Source: Sphingomonadales bacterium UBA6157 (lineage in GTDB: Bacteria; Pseudomonadota; Alphaproteobacteria; Sphingomonadales; Sphingomonadaceae). From it: DNA of 64,000 bases. Positions 17,454 to 26,739 of this stretch are shown in pieces. Made by a program: the position numbers and the translations under genes. The DNA is taken from positions 13,035 through 77,034 of the forward strand of contig DIUN01000036.1 of the NCBI GenBank assembly GCA_002423025.1, in the 5' to 3' direction. The number at the start of each line of letters is the position of its first letter. Position 1 is the first letter of the stretch. Below the pieces are notes generated by a model. That model searched no databases. It was not told the DNA's origin and saw only the letters and a program-made list of their open reading frames with translations.

Positions 17454-20400
17454 CTAGCCCTCCAGCGCGCTCCGTGCCTGCCCCGCCAGATGCGCCAGCA
17501 TCGCCGTGGTGATGCCGCCGCTGCCGCGCGCCCTTGCCATGCCGGTCTTGATGCGCAGCACTGTGCCGGCATTGTCTGCCAGCCAGCCCTGCATCGCTCC
17601 GGCTGGATCGGTGCCGGCAATCCGGCCCAGCAGGTCGAGCCGCATCTGCTCGAAATCGCGCACCAACCCGGCCTTGAGCAGCCGTTCCCAGGGGTCGCTC
17701 GGCTCCAGCCCGGCCGCGGCGTTGCGGGCCCAGTCGAGTCCGGTTGCCTCGCCCAGCGCGGCATAGGCATTGGCCAGCGCCGCTTCGTCCGCGCCGAGCC
17801 CGGCGGCCAGCAGGCCCACGCCCACCGCGCCATCAAGCGCCTCGATGCGCACCAGCACAGCCGCGATCTCCGCTGGCGCGCCCATTGCCGCCAGTGCCTC
17901 CGTCTGGCGTTGCATGGCAGCGCGCGGCTCGGGCCGCAGGATCGTCTCCAGCTGGTCCCCAAGCCGCGCCAGCGATGGCGCCAGCCGGCCCAGCAGGCTC
18001 GCCGGCGCCGCGCCGGGCGCCGCGCGCACAAGGTCCGCCATCTGCGTGCGCAGCGCCTTGCCCGCCGCAATGTGCAGGTCCAGCTGCGTCGCCGGTGAAA
18101 TCGCCGCGGTATCGATGGCGTCCCACAGCGCCCGGAAACCGAACAGCTCGCGCGCCGTCACAAAGGCACTCGCCACATCGGCCAGCGCGGCACCCAGCTC
18201 CTCGGCCAGCTCGAACGCCAGCCCAAGCCCGCCACGGTTGACCAGCTCATTGGCCAGCTTGGTGGCGATGATCTCGCGGCGCAGCTTGTGGCCATGGATC
18301 GCGGCGGCAAAGTCCTGCTGCATCGCTGCCGGAAACGCCGCGAGCAGATCAGGCGTCAGCAGCGCATCATCGACCAGCGGTGCGGCCACCAGCGCCTCGT
18401 AGATCGCCATCTTGGCATAGGCCATCACCACCGCCAGCTCCGGCCGCGCCAGCCCGGCGCCCTGCCCGGCGCGCTGCGCCAGCACATCATCGGCCGGCAG
18501 GCCCTCCACCTTGCGGTCGAGCCCGGCGCTGCTGGCCTCCAGCGCCTGGATCAGCCGCACATGGCCCGGCAGCGCCGCCGCGCCGCCGCGCTCGGCGATG
18601 CTGAGCGCCTGGGTTTGCAGCCGGTTATCGGCCAGCACCAGCGCCGCCACATCGTCGGTCATTTCGGTCAGCAGCTCGTCCCGGTCCTCGGGCTTCAGCC
18701 GCCCGGCCGTCACTTCGGCGCCGAGCGCGATCTTGATGTTCACTTCATTGTCCGAGCAATCGACCCCGGCGCTGTTGTCGATGAAATCGGTGTTGATCCG
18801 CCCGCCGCCGGGCTTGCCGAAGCCGGCAAACTCGATCCGCCCGGCCTGGGTCACGCCAAGGTTGGCGCCTTCACCGATCACCCGCGCGCCCACGTCGCCG
18901 CCATTGATGCGGTGGGCATCATTGGCCCGGTCCCCGGCATCGGCGTTGCTCTCGCTCGCCGCCTTCACATAGGTGCCGATGCCGCCGAACCACAGCAGGT
19001 CGGATGGCATGCGCAAGATGGCGCTGATCAACTCCGAGGGGCTGAGCGTCTCGGCTTCCACACCCAGCATGGTGCGGACCTCGGGGCTGAGCGGCACGGC
19101 CTTGAGGCTGCGCGGGAACACGCCGCCGCCGGCGGAAAGTTGCGCCCGGTCATAATCATCCCAGGAGGAGCGGGGCAGGGCGAACAGCCGCTGGCGCTCG
19201 GCAAAGCTCGTGGCGGCCTCGGGCGCCGGATCGAAAAAGAAATGCCGATGGTCGAAGGCCGCCACCAGCCGAATGGCCGGGCTGAGCAGCATGCCGTTGC
19301 CGAACACATCGCCCGACATGTCCCCCACGCCGACCACGCGGATCGGCTGGGTCTGCACATCCACGCCCAGCTCGCGAAAGTGGCGCTGTACGGAAATCCA
19401 GGCACCGCGTGCCGTGATCGCCATGGCCTTGTGGTCATAACCATTGCGCCCGCCGCTCGCGAAGGCATCGCCCAGCCAGAAGCCCTGCGCCACGGCAATG
19501 GCATTGGCGGTATCGGAGAAGCTGGCGGTGCCCTTGTCTGCCGCCACGACCAGATAGGGGTCCGGCGCATCGTGACACACCACCCCGGCCGGCGGGATGT
19601 TGGCGCCATCCGCCGCCAGATTGTCCGTGAGCGAGAGCAGGGCGCGGATATAGACGCGGTAGCTCTCGGTGCCCTCCGCCAGCCAGGCCTCGCGGTTGCC
19701 CGCCGCCGGCAGCTGCTTGGGGAAGAAGCCGCCCTTGGCGCCTGTCGGCACGATCACGGTGTTCTTGACCTTCTGGGCCTTGACCAGCCCCAGCACTTCG
19801 GTGCGGAAATCATCCCGCCGGTCAGACCAGCGCAGGCCGCCGCGCGCGATTGGCCCGCCGCGCAGGTGGATGCCCTCCACGCGCGGCGAATAGATCCAGA
19901 TTTCCCGATAGGGCACCGGCGGCGGCAGGTTCGGCACGGCATGGCTGTCGAGCTTGAAGGCCAGGGCTTCCGGCCCGCCGGGTACAAAGGCGTTGGTGCG
20001 CAGCGTCGCCAGCATCACCGAGCGATACAGCCGCAGGATGCGATCATCATCAATTGAGCCAACGTCGGCCAGCCCGGCCTCGATGGCGGCAAGATGCCCG
20101 GCCTCAGCCTCTGCCCGCGCCGCCACCTCCAGCCCGAAGCGCGCCGAGAACAGCGCTACCAGTGATCGCGTGATGGCCGGGTAGCGCCGCAGCGCATCCA
20201 CCACGGTCATCAGCCCATAAGTGACGCCGGTCTGCCGCGTGTAGCGGAAATAGGCACGCAGCCAGTTGGCGGCCTCGGCCTCGAGCCCGGTGGCGGTGAT
20301 CAGCGCGTTGAACCCGTCATTCTCCTGTGCGCCGGTGAGCACGGCGGCCAGCGCCGGCTCCACACGGGCGCGCAAGGCCTCCCAATCATCGAGCACCGTG

Positions 20401-22214
20401 GCATCGCTGGCTTCCAGCAGGAAATCATGGATCCAGCCGAGCCGGCCACCTGCGAGATCGAAAGGGAACTCCTCGATGACCCGCAGGCCGAAGTTTTCCA
20501 GCACCGGCACGGCATCGGAGAGCGGGATGATCTTGCCGAGCCGGTAGATCTTCAGCCGCAGTTGGCCGGGCATCTCGCCGCGCATCAGCCGCACGGCGCG
20601 GCCCTGCTCGTCACTGAGCGTGGCCAGCGCCAGGATATCCGCCGCAGCCTCTTCGGCGTTGTGCTGGGCGCGGTAGCTGGCGGAAAAGGCGCGGCCGTGG
20701 TTCAGCGTAAGCCGCGCGGCGCGGGTGGCGCCGGCGGCGCCGGCCAGCGCTGTCTCAAGGTCTTCGTCCCAGCCGCGCACCAGCTGGCGCAGCTTGCGGT
20801 CCAGTTCGGCTTCCGCCGTATCGTCAAAGGCGGTGGCATCATGACCGTCGGCCAGTGACAGCACATAATGCACCCGCGCCAGCCCTTCGGCGCGCAGTTC
20901 CACGTCAAAGCGGGAGAGCTGGCCACCGGTGGCCTCGGCCAGCATCCGCCCCACGCTCTCGCGCACGCCGCTGGTGTAGCTGTCCCGCGGCACATAGACG
21001 AGCACCGAGAGAAAGCGGCCGAACGGATCTGCGCGGGCGAACAGCCGCGGCCGCGGCCTGTCCAGCAACGAGAGCAGTCCCAGCGCCATGGTCTTGAGCC
21101 GCTCGGGGCTGGCCTCGAACAGCTCTTCGCGCGGGAAGGTTTCCAGCACATGCACCAGCGCCTTGCCGGTATGCCCGGAGGCGGCAAAGCCAAGGCTGTC
21201 GATCACCTCCGCCACCTTGCGGCGCAGCAACGGCACCTGGCGCGGCGAGGTGCCGAGCGCTGCCGAGGTGTAGAGCCCGAGGAAGCGGGTTTCGCTCACC
21301 ACCCGGCCCTGCCGGTCATAGCCCTTCACGCACACCAGGTCGGCATGGGCGCGGCGGTGCACGGTGGAGACGGCGCCGGCCTTGGTGACGAGCAGCGGCT
21401 CGGGCGCGGCCAACTGTGCCGCCAGCCCCGGCGGTGCGGCGGCAGTGTCGCCCCAAAGTGGGTAATCCGGGTTGCGGAGCAGGCCGAGGCCGTCCTCCGG
21501 CGTGAACAATTCCCCATCAAGCGCATGGCGGCGCACGCCGAGCAGGGTGAAATTGTCGGCGGCCAGCCATTCCAGAAAGGCCATCGCCTCGGCCGCGCGG
21601 TGCGGCGCCACCGGCGGCGGGTTTTCCGCCAGCGCGCGGACACTGTCCTTCAGCGCAGCCAGCATCGCCGGCCAGTCTGCCACGGCGGCATCGACATCGG
21701 CGAGCACGGATTCCAGCGTTGCCACCAGTGCGGCGCGGCCCCGGGCGTTGGTGCGCTCCAGCTCGAAATAGATGATCGACTCTCGGCTCAGCCCCGGCAC
21801 GCGCGGCCCGGTGACCAGGCCGATGATCTCGCCCAGCCGGCCCTCGGCATCGCGGCGCACATCAAGCACCGGATGCAGCAGCCGCTCGATATCCAGCCCC
21901 GCAGCGGTGATCGCGGCGGCGGTGGAATCCACCAGGAAAGGCTTGTCATCGCCGATGATCGCCAGTGCCATGCGACGGCCACCGCTGCGGGCTTCATCAC
22001 CACCCAGCGGCGCCAGCTGCACCAGCGCCTTGCCGGGCGGGCGCCGGAAGGCGGCATCCGCCACGAAAGCGGCGATGGCGGCGCGGCCCGCGGCATCGAG
22101 CGCCTCGGTCTCGCCGGGCAGGGCCGTCTCGAACAGCGGGCCGAGCAAGGCCTCCGCAATATCGGGCGCCATCAGTGCCTGTCGCTTGCCGCCAGCCTTG
22201 GGGGGATTGGACAC
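17454..22214 (-). CDS. gdhB: NAD-specific glutamate dehydrogenase, 180-kDa class
   Basis: A ~1586-residue enzyme of the large NAD-GDH class, which oxidatively deaminates glutamate to 2-oxoglutarate and ammonia. The N-terminal half holds ACT-like regulatory segments (IIGDDKPFLVDSTAAAITAA), and the catalytic core has the family blocks ARGGLRWSDRRDDFRTEVLG, NTVIVPTGAKGGF, GVGDMSGDVFGNGML and WFGGIGTYVK. GTG at 22214 is chosen because GGAG lies 7 bases upstream; an ATG at 22280 and one at 22172 are alternatives. Length agrees with the class (about 1600). It follows the unidentified 190-residue gene by 76 bases on the same strand. The symbol reflects class usage, not an ortholog test. Confidence 0.93.
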   Translation of the reverse strand: MSNPPKAGGKRQALMAPDIAEALLGPLFETALPGETEALDAAGRAAIAAFVADAAFRRPPGKALVQLAPLGGDEARSGGRRMALAIIGDDKPFLVDSTAAAITAAGLDIERLLHPVLDVRRDAEGRLGEIIGLVTGPRVPGLSRESIIYFELERTNARGRAALVATLESVLADVDAAVADWPAMLAALKDSVRALAENPPPVAPHRAAEAMAFLEWLAADNFTLLGVRRHALDGELFTPEDGLGLLRNPDYPLWGDTAAAPPGLAAQLAAPEPLLVTKAGAVSTVHRRAHADLVCVKGYDRQGRVVSETRFLGLYTSAALGTSPRQVPLLRRKVAEVIDSLGFAASGHTGKALVHVLETFPREELFEASPERLKTMALGLLSLLDRPRPRLFARADPFGRFLSVLVYVPRDSYTSGVRESVGRMLAEATGGQLSRFDVELRAEGLARVHYVLSLADGHDATAFDDTAEAELDRKLRQLVRGWDEDLETALAGAAGATRAARLTLNHGRAFSASYRAQHNAEEAAADILALATLSDEQGRAVRLMRGEMPGQLRLKIYRLGKIIPLSDAVPVLENFGLRVIEEFPFDLAGGRLGWIHDFLLEASDATVLDDWEALRARVEPALAAVLTGAQENDGFNALITATGLEAEAANWLRAYFRYTRQTGVTYGLMTVVDALRRYPAITRSLVALFSARFGLEVAARAEAEAGHLAAIEAGLADVGSIDDDRILRLYRSVMLATLRTNAFVPGGPEALAFKLDSHAVPNLPPPVPYREIWIYSPRVEGIHLRGGPIARGGLRWSDRRDDFRTEVLGLVKAQKVKNTVIVPTGAKGGFFPKQLPAAGNREAWLAEGTESYRVYIRALLSLTDNLAADGANIPPAGVVCHDAPDPYLVVAADKGTASFSDTANAIAVAQGFWLGDAFASGGRNGYDHKAMAITARGAWISVQRHFRELGVDVQTQPIRVVGVGDMSGDVFGNGMLLSPAIRLVAAFDHRHFFFDPAPEAATSFAERQRLFALPRSSWDDYDRAQLSAGGGVFPRSLKAVPLSPEVRTMLGVEAETLSPSELISAILRMPSDLLWFGGIGTYVKAASESNADAGDRANDAHRINGGDVGARVIGEGANLGVTQAGRIEFAGFGKPGGGRINTDFIDNSAGVDCSDNEVNIKIALGAEVTAGRLKPEDRDELLTEMTDDVAALVLADNRLQTQALSIAERGGAAALPGHVRLIQALEASSAGLDRKVEGLPADDVLAQRAGQGAGLARPELAVVMAYAKMAIYEALVAAPLVDDALLTPDLLAAFPAAMQQDFAAAIHGHKLRREIIATKLANELVNRGGLGLAFELAEELGAALADVASAFVTARELFGFRALWDAIDTAAISPATQLDLHIAAGKALRTQMADLVRAAPGAAPASLLGRLAPSLARLGDQLETILRPEPRAAMQRQTEALAAMGAPAEIAAVLVRIEALDGAVGVGLLAAGLGADEAALANAYAALGEATGLDWARNAAAGLEPSDPWERLLKAGLVRDFEQMRLDLLGRIAGTDPAGAMQGWLADNAGTVLRIKTGMARARGSGGITTAMLAHLAGQARSALEG

Positions 22215-22290
22215 ACGCGCACTCCGCTCGCCTAACAGACGCTGCTTATGCGTTATAAAGCTAACATCATGCAAGGTCATGATTGGGTTA

Positions 22291-22863
22291 TCACCTTTGT
22301 TTCGGCAGGAACGGGTCGGTTGTCAAAGGCTGTGGCCGTGCCTCGCGCAGGGCCGCGGTCAACTCGCGCTTCAGCCGGGCGGTGGCGGCGCGGTCGAGCA
22401 CCTCTCGCCAGCTCAGGATCACCTGCACCCGCTCTATGGCCGGGGGGCGATGCGGGGCCGGCTCGGGTGGCGTCTCTGCAATCGGCAGCGCCACGCCGCG
22501 TGCCAGCACACAGGCCCGCCCCGGCGCTGCAAGGCTGGCCTCGAACGGCACCGGCCGGCCGTAAAGCGCGATGAGATCGCAGGCGGCGCGAAGCTCGGCG
22601 CCCAGCCCGTCCCGGCCCTCCAGCGCCATGCCGGCGGCCAGTGCGAACGTGGCAGCGACCTCATCCCCCAGGCTCTCGATGCGGGCCATGCCGCCCGGCT
22701 CCAGGATAAGGATGCTGTTGGCCTCGAAGCCGCGGACCGGGCCTTGCCCTCCGGCGGCCCAGGCGTCGATCGCCCGGCCCGACATGCGGCGCTCCGCCAT
22801 CGCAAAGCGCGGCGGCAGCTCGAACCGGCTGTCCGGCCATTCGGCGGCCGATTCAACGCGCAT
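22291..22863 (-). CDS. Unidentified protein, 190 residues
   Basis: I do not recognise this protein. It is soluble-looking, with a short aromatic N-terminus (AEWPDSRFELPPRFAMAERR), a middle alanine-rich helical part and a charged C-terminal segment (VQVILSWREVLDRAATARLKREL). No signal peptide or membrane segment is visible. The ATG at 22863 is strongly supported by AAGGAGG about 8 bases upstream. It precedes the NAD-glutamate dehydrogenase gene by 76 bases and may be cotranscribed, which raises the possibility of a regulatory role in glutamate catabolism; this is only positional inference. Confidence 0.6.
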   Translation of the reverse strand: MRVESAAEWPDSRFELPPRFAMAERRMSGRAIDAWAAGGQGPVRGFEANSILILEPGGMARIESLGDEVAATFALAAGMALEGRDGLGAELRAACDLIALYGRPVPFEASLAAPGRACVLARGVALPIAETPPEPAPHRPPAIERVQVILSWREVLDRAATARLKRELTAALREARPQPLTTDPFLPKQR

Positions 22864-23027
22864 GGCCCGGCCCTCCTTGCCCAAAAACGATGCCGTGCTT
22901 GGCAGTATCCCGTAACGGCCCGCCAGCCTCCCGGTTGAGTCCCGCTGGGTTCCGACCTGGCTCCCGTCCGGAACCGCCAGAGAGCCGCTTGCCGTCCCGC
23001 CCAGCGCCTGTTATGCCCCCTCGCGTT

Positions 23028-23103
23028 GCCGCTTTAGCTCAGCCGGTAGAGCACATCATTCGTAATGATGGGGTCAGGTGTTCGAGTCACCTAAGCGGCA
23101 CCA
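23028..23103 (+). tRNA. tRNA-Thr (anticodon CGT)
   Basis: A complete 76-base cloverleaf including encoded CCA. The acceptor stem GCCGCTT pairs with AAGCGGC. The D-arm contains AGCTCAGCCGGTAGAGC, and the anticodon stem CATCA/TGATG encloses the loop TTCGTAA, giving anticodon CGT (threonine, codon ACG). The T-arm has GGTGTTCGAGTCACC. No integrase or duplicated tRNA 3' end was seen next to it. Confidence 0.95.
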
Positions 23104-23635
23104 TTTTCCCGTTCGCCAACGCCCGCGAATGTTTGAAAAATCAAAAAAATCAGCAAGATAAAATTCGGGACCGGCGGGTCGCATCGCCTTTGCAGGCCCT
23201 TGATCAGGATATGCCGGTGGCCGCTTGAGCGCCTCAATCCGCAATGCCTGTCCGAACGTGTCTTGCTTCCTGTTTCTGGTCGACGCGAGGGCCAACCATG
23301 GGCGAGCGCCGGACATGCACTGAAACCTGACGTCACACGCCGCTGCTGCTCCTGATACAGGCTGAATTTTCTACATCTGCGAAGGTTAGCTGCTAAAGAT
23401 TCTGTCCGTGGGTGGTTGTGGGTGTGGCGTTTCAACTATTTTTCAGAGGCGCTTTGCCCTTTAAGCGTCAATCGTCCCACATGGCATAGGTCTTGGCGGG
23501 CAGGGGTTCGATGCTGTGAAACATTTGCGGCATATCGGTTTGTCGTCTGCCGCCAAACATCTGATGTGCGCGAATCGGAGATTTTTCGTACGGGATCGTG
23601 ACGGTATCGCGTCCTAGGGGTCGGAAGGACCACGT
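23104..23635. other. Intergenic region between tRNA-Thr and the ECF sigma gene
   Basis: About 530 bases with no convincing gene; the open frames here lack start-site support or family likeness. The first ~60 bases are A/T-richer than the surroundings. A short palindrome ACATC-T-GATGT lies at 23557-23567 and the sigma-factor ribosome site GGAAGGA lies at the right end. It presumably holds the promoter of the fecI-type operon, which I cannot locate with confidence. Confidence 0.6.
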
Positions 23636-24148
23636 ATGTCAAATGCCGCAAGGCATTCACGCTTGGGGGAGATGGTAGCGCAGTATCGACTGCCGCTGCT
23701 GCGTTTCTTTCAGCGTAGGGTCGGTCCCGGTGAAGACGCTGATGACCTGGTGCAGGATGTCTTCAGCCGCCTGGCGGCGAAAGACCTCGCCGCTATCGAA
23801 AACGTCCAGGGCTATGTGTTCCAGACTGCCGCCAATGTCGTGCGTGACAAAGCCCGTCGCGCCGGCGTTCGCCGTATCATGACGCAGGCGCCGGAAGATC
23901 TCGACATCGAAGACGAAGCTGGCTTTTCGCCAGAGCGTATTCTGCAGAGCAAGGAAGTATTGCAGATCATGGTCGCGGCGATGTACGAATTGCCCGAGCA
24001 GATACGCATCGTGTTCAGCCAATATCATTTCGACGGCGTTGCCCAGGTTCAGATTGCGCGTCACATGGGTTTGTCGCTGAGTACTGTCGAGAAGCACATG
24101 GCAAAGGCCAACGCCCATCTCCTCCACCGCTTGCGGAACGCACGATGA
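23636..24148 (+). CDS. ECF sigma factor, FecI type
   Basis: A 170-residue extracytoplasmic-function sigma-70 factor. Region 2 is at about residues 12-80 (LLRFFQRRVG, DADDLVQDVFSRLA, and ENVQGYVFQTAANVVRDKARR). Region 4 is at about residues 115-168 (ELPEQIRIVFSQYHFDGVAQVQIARHMGLS, STVEKHMAKA). FecI-type factors direct transcription of cognate TonB receptor genes when released by FecR. The ATG has AAGGA upstream. Its stop overlaps the fecR-like ATG (ATGA), so the pair is coupled. The likely target is the STN-domain receptor at 26740-29934. Confidence 0.92.
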   Translation: MSNAARHSRLGEMVAQYRLPLLRFFQRRVGPGEDADDLVQDVFSRLAAKDLAAIENVQGYVFQTAANVVRDKARRAGVRRIMTQAPEDLDIEDEAGFSPERILQSKEVLQIMVAAMYELPEQIRIVFSQYHFDGVAQVQIARHMGLSLSTVEKHMAKANAHLLHRLRNAR

Positions 24149-25182
24149 GCCGGCTCCTCAACGATGTTGATGAAGCTGCGGCCGCGTGGGACGCGCGGCT
24201 GCGCGGCGCGGCGGCGACGCATCGCGACCATGCCGAGTTCCAAGCTTGGTTGCAGGAGGATGTTGAGCACCAGCTTGCACATGACCGATTGCAAATGGCG
24301 CTTAAAATGCTGCGCGCGCATGCCGATTTGCCCGAGCTGAGCGCACTTCGTGACGAGGCGCGAAACACCGTCCACCAGAGCCGGCGGCGTCGTATCGCCT
24401 CGATGCTGTCAGTCGCTGCCGGCCTTGCCATTTTTATTCTGATGGCTGTCGCTTTGCCGCGGACCGAGCGCGGCGGCAGGGTCCTCGCTGAGCTGCAAGG
24501 TGAGGAAATCTATACGACAATGCCCTATGAGCGGACTCGTGTCACCTTGGCTGATGGTTCGCTGGTAACGCTCGATGCGGGTACGCAGATGGCAGTGCGG
24601 CTCAGCCGCGAACGGCGCGACGTTACGCTGCTGAGCGGGCGAGCCCTGTTCACTGTTGCCAAGGATCGCCAGCGGCCTTTCATCGTCAAGGCTGGCAACC
24701 GTACTATCACTGCGCTTGGGACAGTGTTCGATGTTCGCGTCTCGCCACGGGAATTGCGTGTCACGCTGGCAGAAGGATCGGTTGCTGTACGGCGGCTCGC
24801 TGTCGGCCGAGGCGTGGCGCAACAGGTTTTGAAGCCGCGACAGCAACTCGTGGCTGTCGCAGGCGCCGAGGCCCCCATGTTGCGCACTGTCGATGTCGAT
24901 AACGCGCTCGCCTGGGCAGACTGGCAGTTTTTCTTTGAGGACGAACCGCTCGCCAGCGCGATCGAGGAGATCAACAGGCACGCCGATCTCAAGATGGTCG
25001 TCGACCCGGCGGTGGCAGAGCTGCGGATCAACGGCATGTTCAGGATCAGCAACCAGGCAGAATTCATCGAGGCGCTGAAGATGGCGTTGCCGGTTGATGT
25101 CCGCCGCGATGCTCGTGGTCGGTTGGTCGTCTCGCGACCGGCCGGTGGCAAAGCGCCTGAGCTGCGGACCGCCGCCATGTAG
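24145..25182 (+). CDS. FecR-family anti-sigma/sigma regulator
   Basis: A 345-residue inner-membrane FecR-like protein. The cytoplasmic N-terminus has the sigma-binding DUF4880-type block (AAAAWDARLRGAAATHRDHAEFQAWL), followed by one membrane helix (about residues 88-104) and a periplasmic FecR domain (RVTLADGSLVTLDAGTQM, RDVTLLSGRALFTVAKD, ALGTVFDVRV). The C-terminal ~80 residues (PLASAIEEINRHADLKMVVD) resemble an STN-like fold, as in other FecR proteins. It should receive the signal from the STN domain of a loaded TonB receptor and control the sigma factor with which it overlaps. Confidence 0.92.
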   Translation: MSRLLNDVDEAAAAWDARLRGAAATHRDHAEFQAWLQEDVEHQLAHDRLQMALKMLRAHADLPELSALRDEARNTVHQSRRRRIASMLSVAAGLAIFILMAVALPRTERGGRVLAELQGEEIYTTMPYERTRVTLADGSLVTLDAGTQMAVRLSRERRDVTLLSGRALFTVAKDRQRPFIVKAGNRTITALGTVFDVRVSPRELRVTLAEGSVAVRRLAVGRGVAQQVLKPRQQLVAVAGAEAPMLRTVDVDNALAWADWQFFFEDEPLASAIEEINRHADLKMVVDPAVAELRINGMFRISNQAEFIEALKMALPVDVRRDARGRLVVSRPAGGKAPELRTAAM

Positions 25183-25289
25183 CGCGGCCAAGGGGGGCTC
25201 CACCAGCGCGCGGGCAGGACCGGCGCGGATCGCTGCGCTGGCTGATGAGCCGGCACACTTCACGATAACGCAATTGAAGAGACACATTG

Positions 25290-26600
25290 ATGCGAAAGAA
25301 CCTGACCTACCTCGCCCTTGCGACGTGCCTGTTGCCTGTTGCGGTCGCGGCGCAGGAGGCGCCTGACGCCGGCCGGCTGAAGGCTGACGTAGAGAAGCTT
25401 GTAAGCTTTGGCACCCGGCACACCTTGTCGGAGCAGCACAATCCCAAGCGCGGCATCGGCGCCGCACGCAATTGGTATGCAAGCGAGATGGACAAGATCG
25501 GCGCCGGCTGCGGCGGCTGCATCACCACCTCGACGATCGAGCGCGTGTTTACCAATGAGCGCACCCCGAACGGTGCCCGTGTGGTCGATGTGCTGGGCAT
25601 CCAGCGCGGCCGGGACCCCAATCGCGTCGTGATTGTGCAGGGCCATATCGACAGCCGTGTTTCCGACGTGATGAATTTCACCAGCGATGCGCCCGGCGCC
25701 AATGATGACGCCTCTGGCGTGGCACTGGTGATCGAAGCCGCGCGTCTGCTCTCGAAGCAGACGTTCGATGCCACGATCATTTATGCTGCTCTGTCTGGCG
25801 AGGAGCAGGGGCTGCTCGGTGGCACATTGCTTGCCGAAACCGCCAGGGACCGTGGCTGGGTCGTCAGCGCCGTGCTCAACAACGATATCGTCGGTAACAC
25901 GCTCGGCCAGAACGGCCAGCGTGTAGCCGACCGTGTGCGCGTGTTCTCGGAAGGCATTCGCGCCTCTGAGGCGGTGCCTGAACAGCTGCTGCGGCGCGGC
26001 AATGGTGGTGAGGACGATGGCCCGAGCCGCGCGCTGGCCAAGGCGATCGACCATACTGCAAAGGACATTCCAGGCGGTCTCGATGTCTTCGTCGATCGCC
26101 GACCTGACCGGTTCGGGCGTGGCGGTGACCATGAGCCTTTCCTGCGGCTCGGCTTTCCTGCCGTGCGCTTTTCCGTCGGGATCGAGAACTACAACCAGCA
26201 GCACCAGGACCTGCGCACCGAAAAGGGCGTCGAATTCGGTGATACCGCCGACAAGATGGATTTTGCCTATCTTGCCAAGGTCACCGCGATCAACGTCGCG
26301 GCAATCAAGCGGCTCGCCGCTGCACCTGCCGCGCCCGCCGCTGTAGCGTTGCAGGGGGCTTTGGGCAGCGACACCAAGGTTACCTGGACTCCGGTGCCGG
26401 GCGCTGGCGGCTACCGCGTCCACTGGCGGCGCAACGATGCGCAGGATTGGCAGCAGCATCGCGATGTGCCTGCCTCGGCGACTGAAACCGTGCTGAGCAA
26501 CATCATCGTTGATGACACGTTCGTCGGCGTTTCCGCGCTTTCGCAGGGCGGGGCGGAAAGCATCGTTACGTTCGGCGGTCGCGCACCCCGCCGCCCCTAG
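25290..26600 (+). CDS. Secreted M28-family zinc aminopeptidase
   Basis: A 436-residue exported metallopeptidase. A signal peptide (LTYLALATCLLPVAVAAQ) is followed by the M28 catalytic domain with the di-zinc ligands in order: His119 (VQGHIDSR), Asp139 (GANDDASG), the Glu171-Glu172 pair (ALSGEEQG), and later Asp and His (NNDIVG; FRGGDHEPFL-like). The C-terminal ~90 residues look like a fibronectin-III-type module (TKVTWTPVPGAGGYRVHWRR). It lies 107 bases after the fecR-like gene and ahead of a terminator, so it probably belongs to the sigma/anti-sigma operon and generates peptides or amino acids for the facing TonB receptor (inference). Confidence 0.9.
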   Translation: MRKNLTYLALATCLLPVAVAAQEAPDAGRLKADVEKLVSFGTRHTLSEQHNPKRGIGAARNWYASEMDKIGAGCGGCITTSTIERVFTNERTPNGARVVDVLGIQRGRDPNRVVIVQGHIDSRVSDVMNFTSDAPGANDDASGVALVIEAARLLSKQTFDATIIYAALSGEEQGLLGGTLLAETARDRGWVVSAVLNNDIVGNTLGQNGQRVADRVRVFSEGIRASEAVPEQLLRRGNGGEDDGPSRALAKAIDHTAKDIPGGLDVFVDRRPDRFGRGGDHEPFLRLGFPAVRFSVGIENYNQQHQDLRTEKGVEFGDTADKMDFAYLAKVTAINVAAIKRLAAAPAAPAAVALQGALGSDTKVTWTPVPGAGGYRVHWRRNDAQDWQQHRDVPASATETVLSNIIVDDTFVGVSALSQGGAESIVTFGGRAPRRP

Positions 26601-26640
26601 TGACCGGGGCCGGCTGGCCGGCTTGACACCAAGAATATGA

Positions 26641-26680
26641 AAAGGCCCGTGCCGGAATTACCCGGCACGGGCCTTTTTTG
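26641..26680. terminator. Bidirectional Rho-independent terminator
   Basis: AAAGGCCCGTGCCGG and its complement CCGGCACGGGCCTTT flank a 6-base loop, followed by TTTTTT on the plus strand and preceded by AAAA, so it can stop transcription in both directions between the peptidase gene and the convergent TonB receptor gene. Confidence 0.92.
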
Positions 26681-26693
26681 TTTGTCACTGCGC

Positions 26694-26730
26694 AGGCCAT
26701 GCCGGGTGTGTTGCACACCCGGCATGGCCT
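26694..26730 (-). terminator. 17-bp perfect hairpin after the STN-type TonB receptor
   Basis: AGGCCATGCCGGGTGTG (26694-26710) and CACACCCGGCATGGCCT (26714-26730) form a perfect stem with a 3-base loop, just past the receptor stop. There is no adjacent T-run; it likely works with the next terminator or protects the mRNA end. Confidence 0.75.
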
Positions 26731-26739
26731 GGCCGGTCG

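Noticed and set aside
18288..20057. A 589-codon open frame on the plus strand opposite the glutamate dehydrogenase gene
   Set aside because: It mirrors a real gene in high-GC DNA and its translation (Gln/His/Gly/Arg-rich) matches no family.
23028..23635. The tRNA-Thr 3' end as an integration site for a mobile island
   Set aside because: No integrase, no repeated tRNA end and no change in gene character on either side were found.
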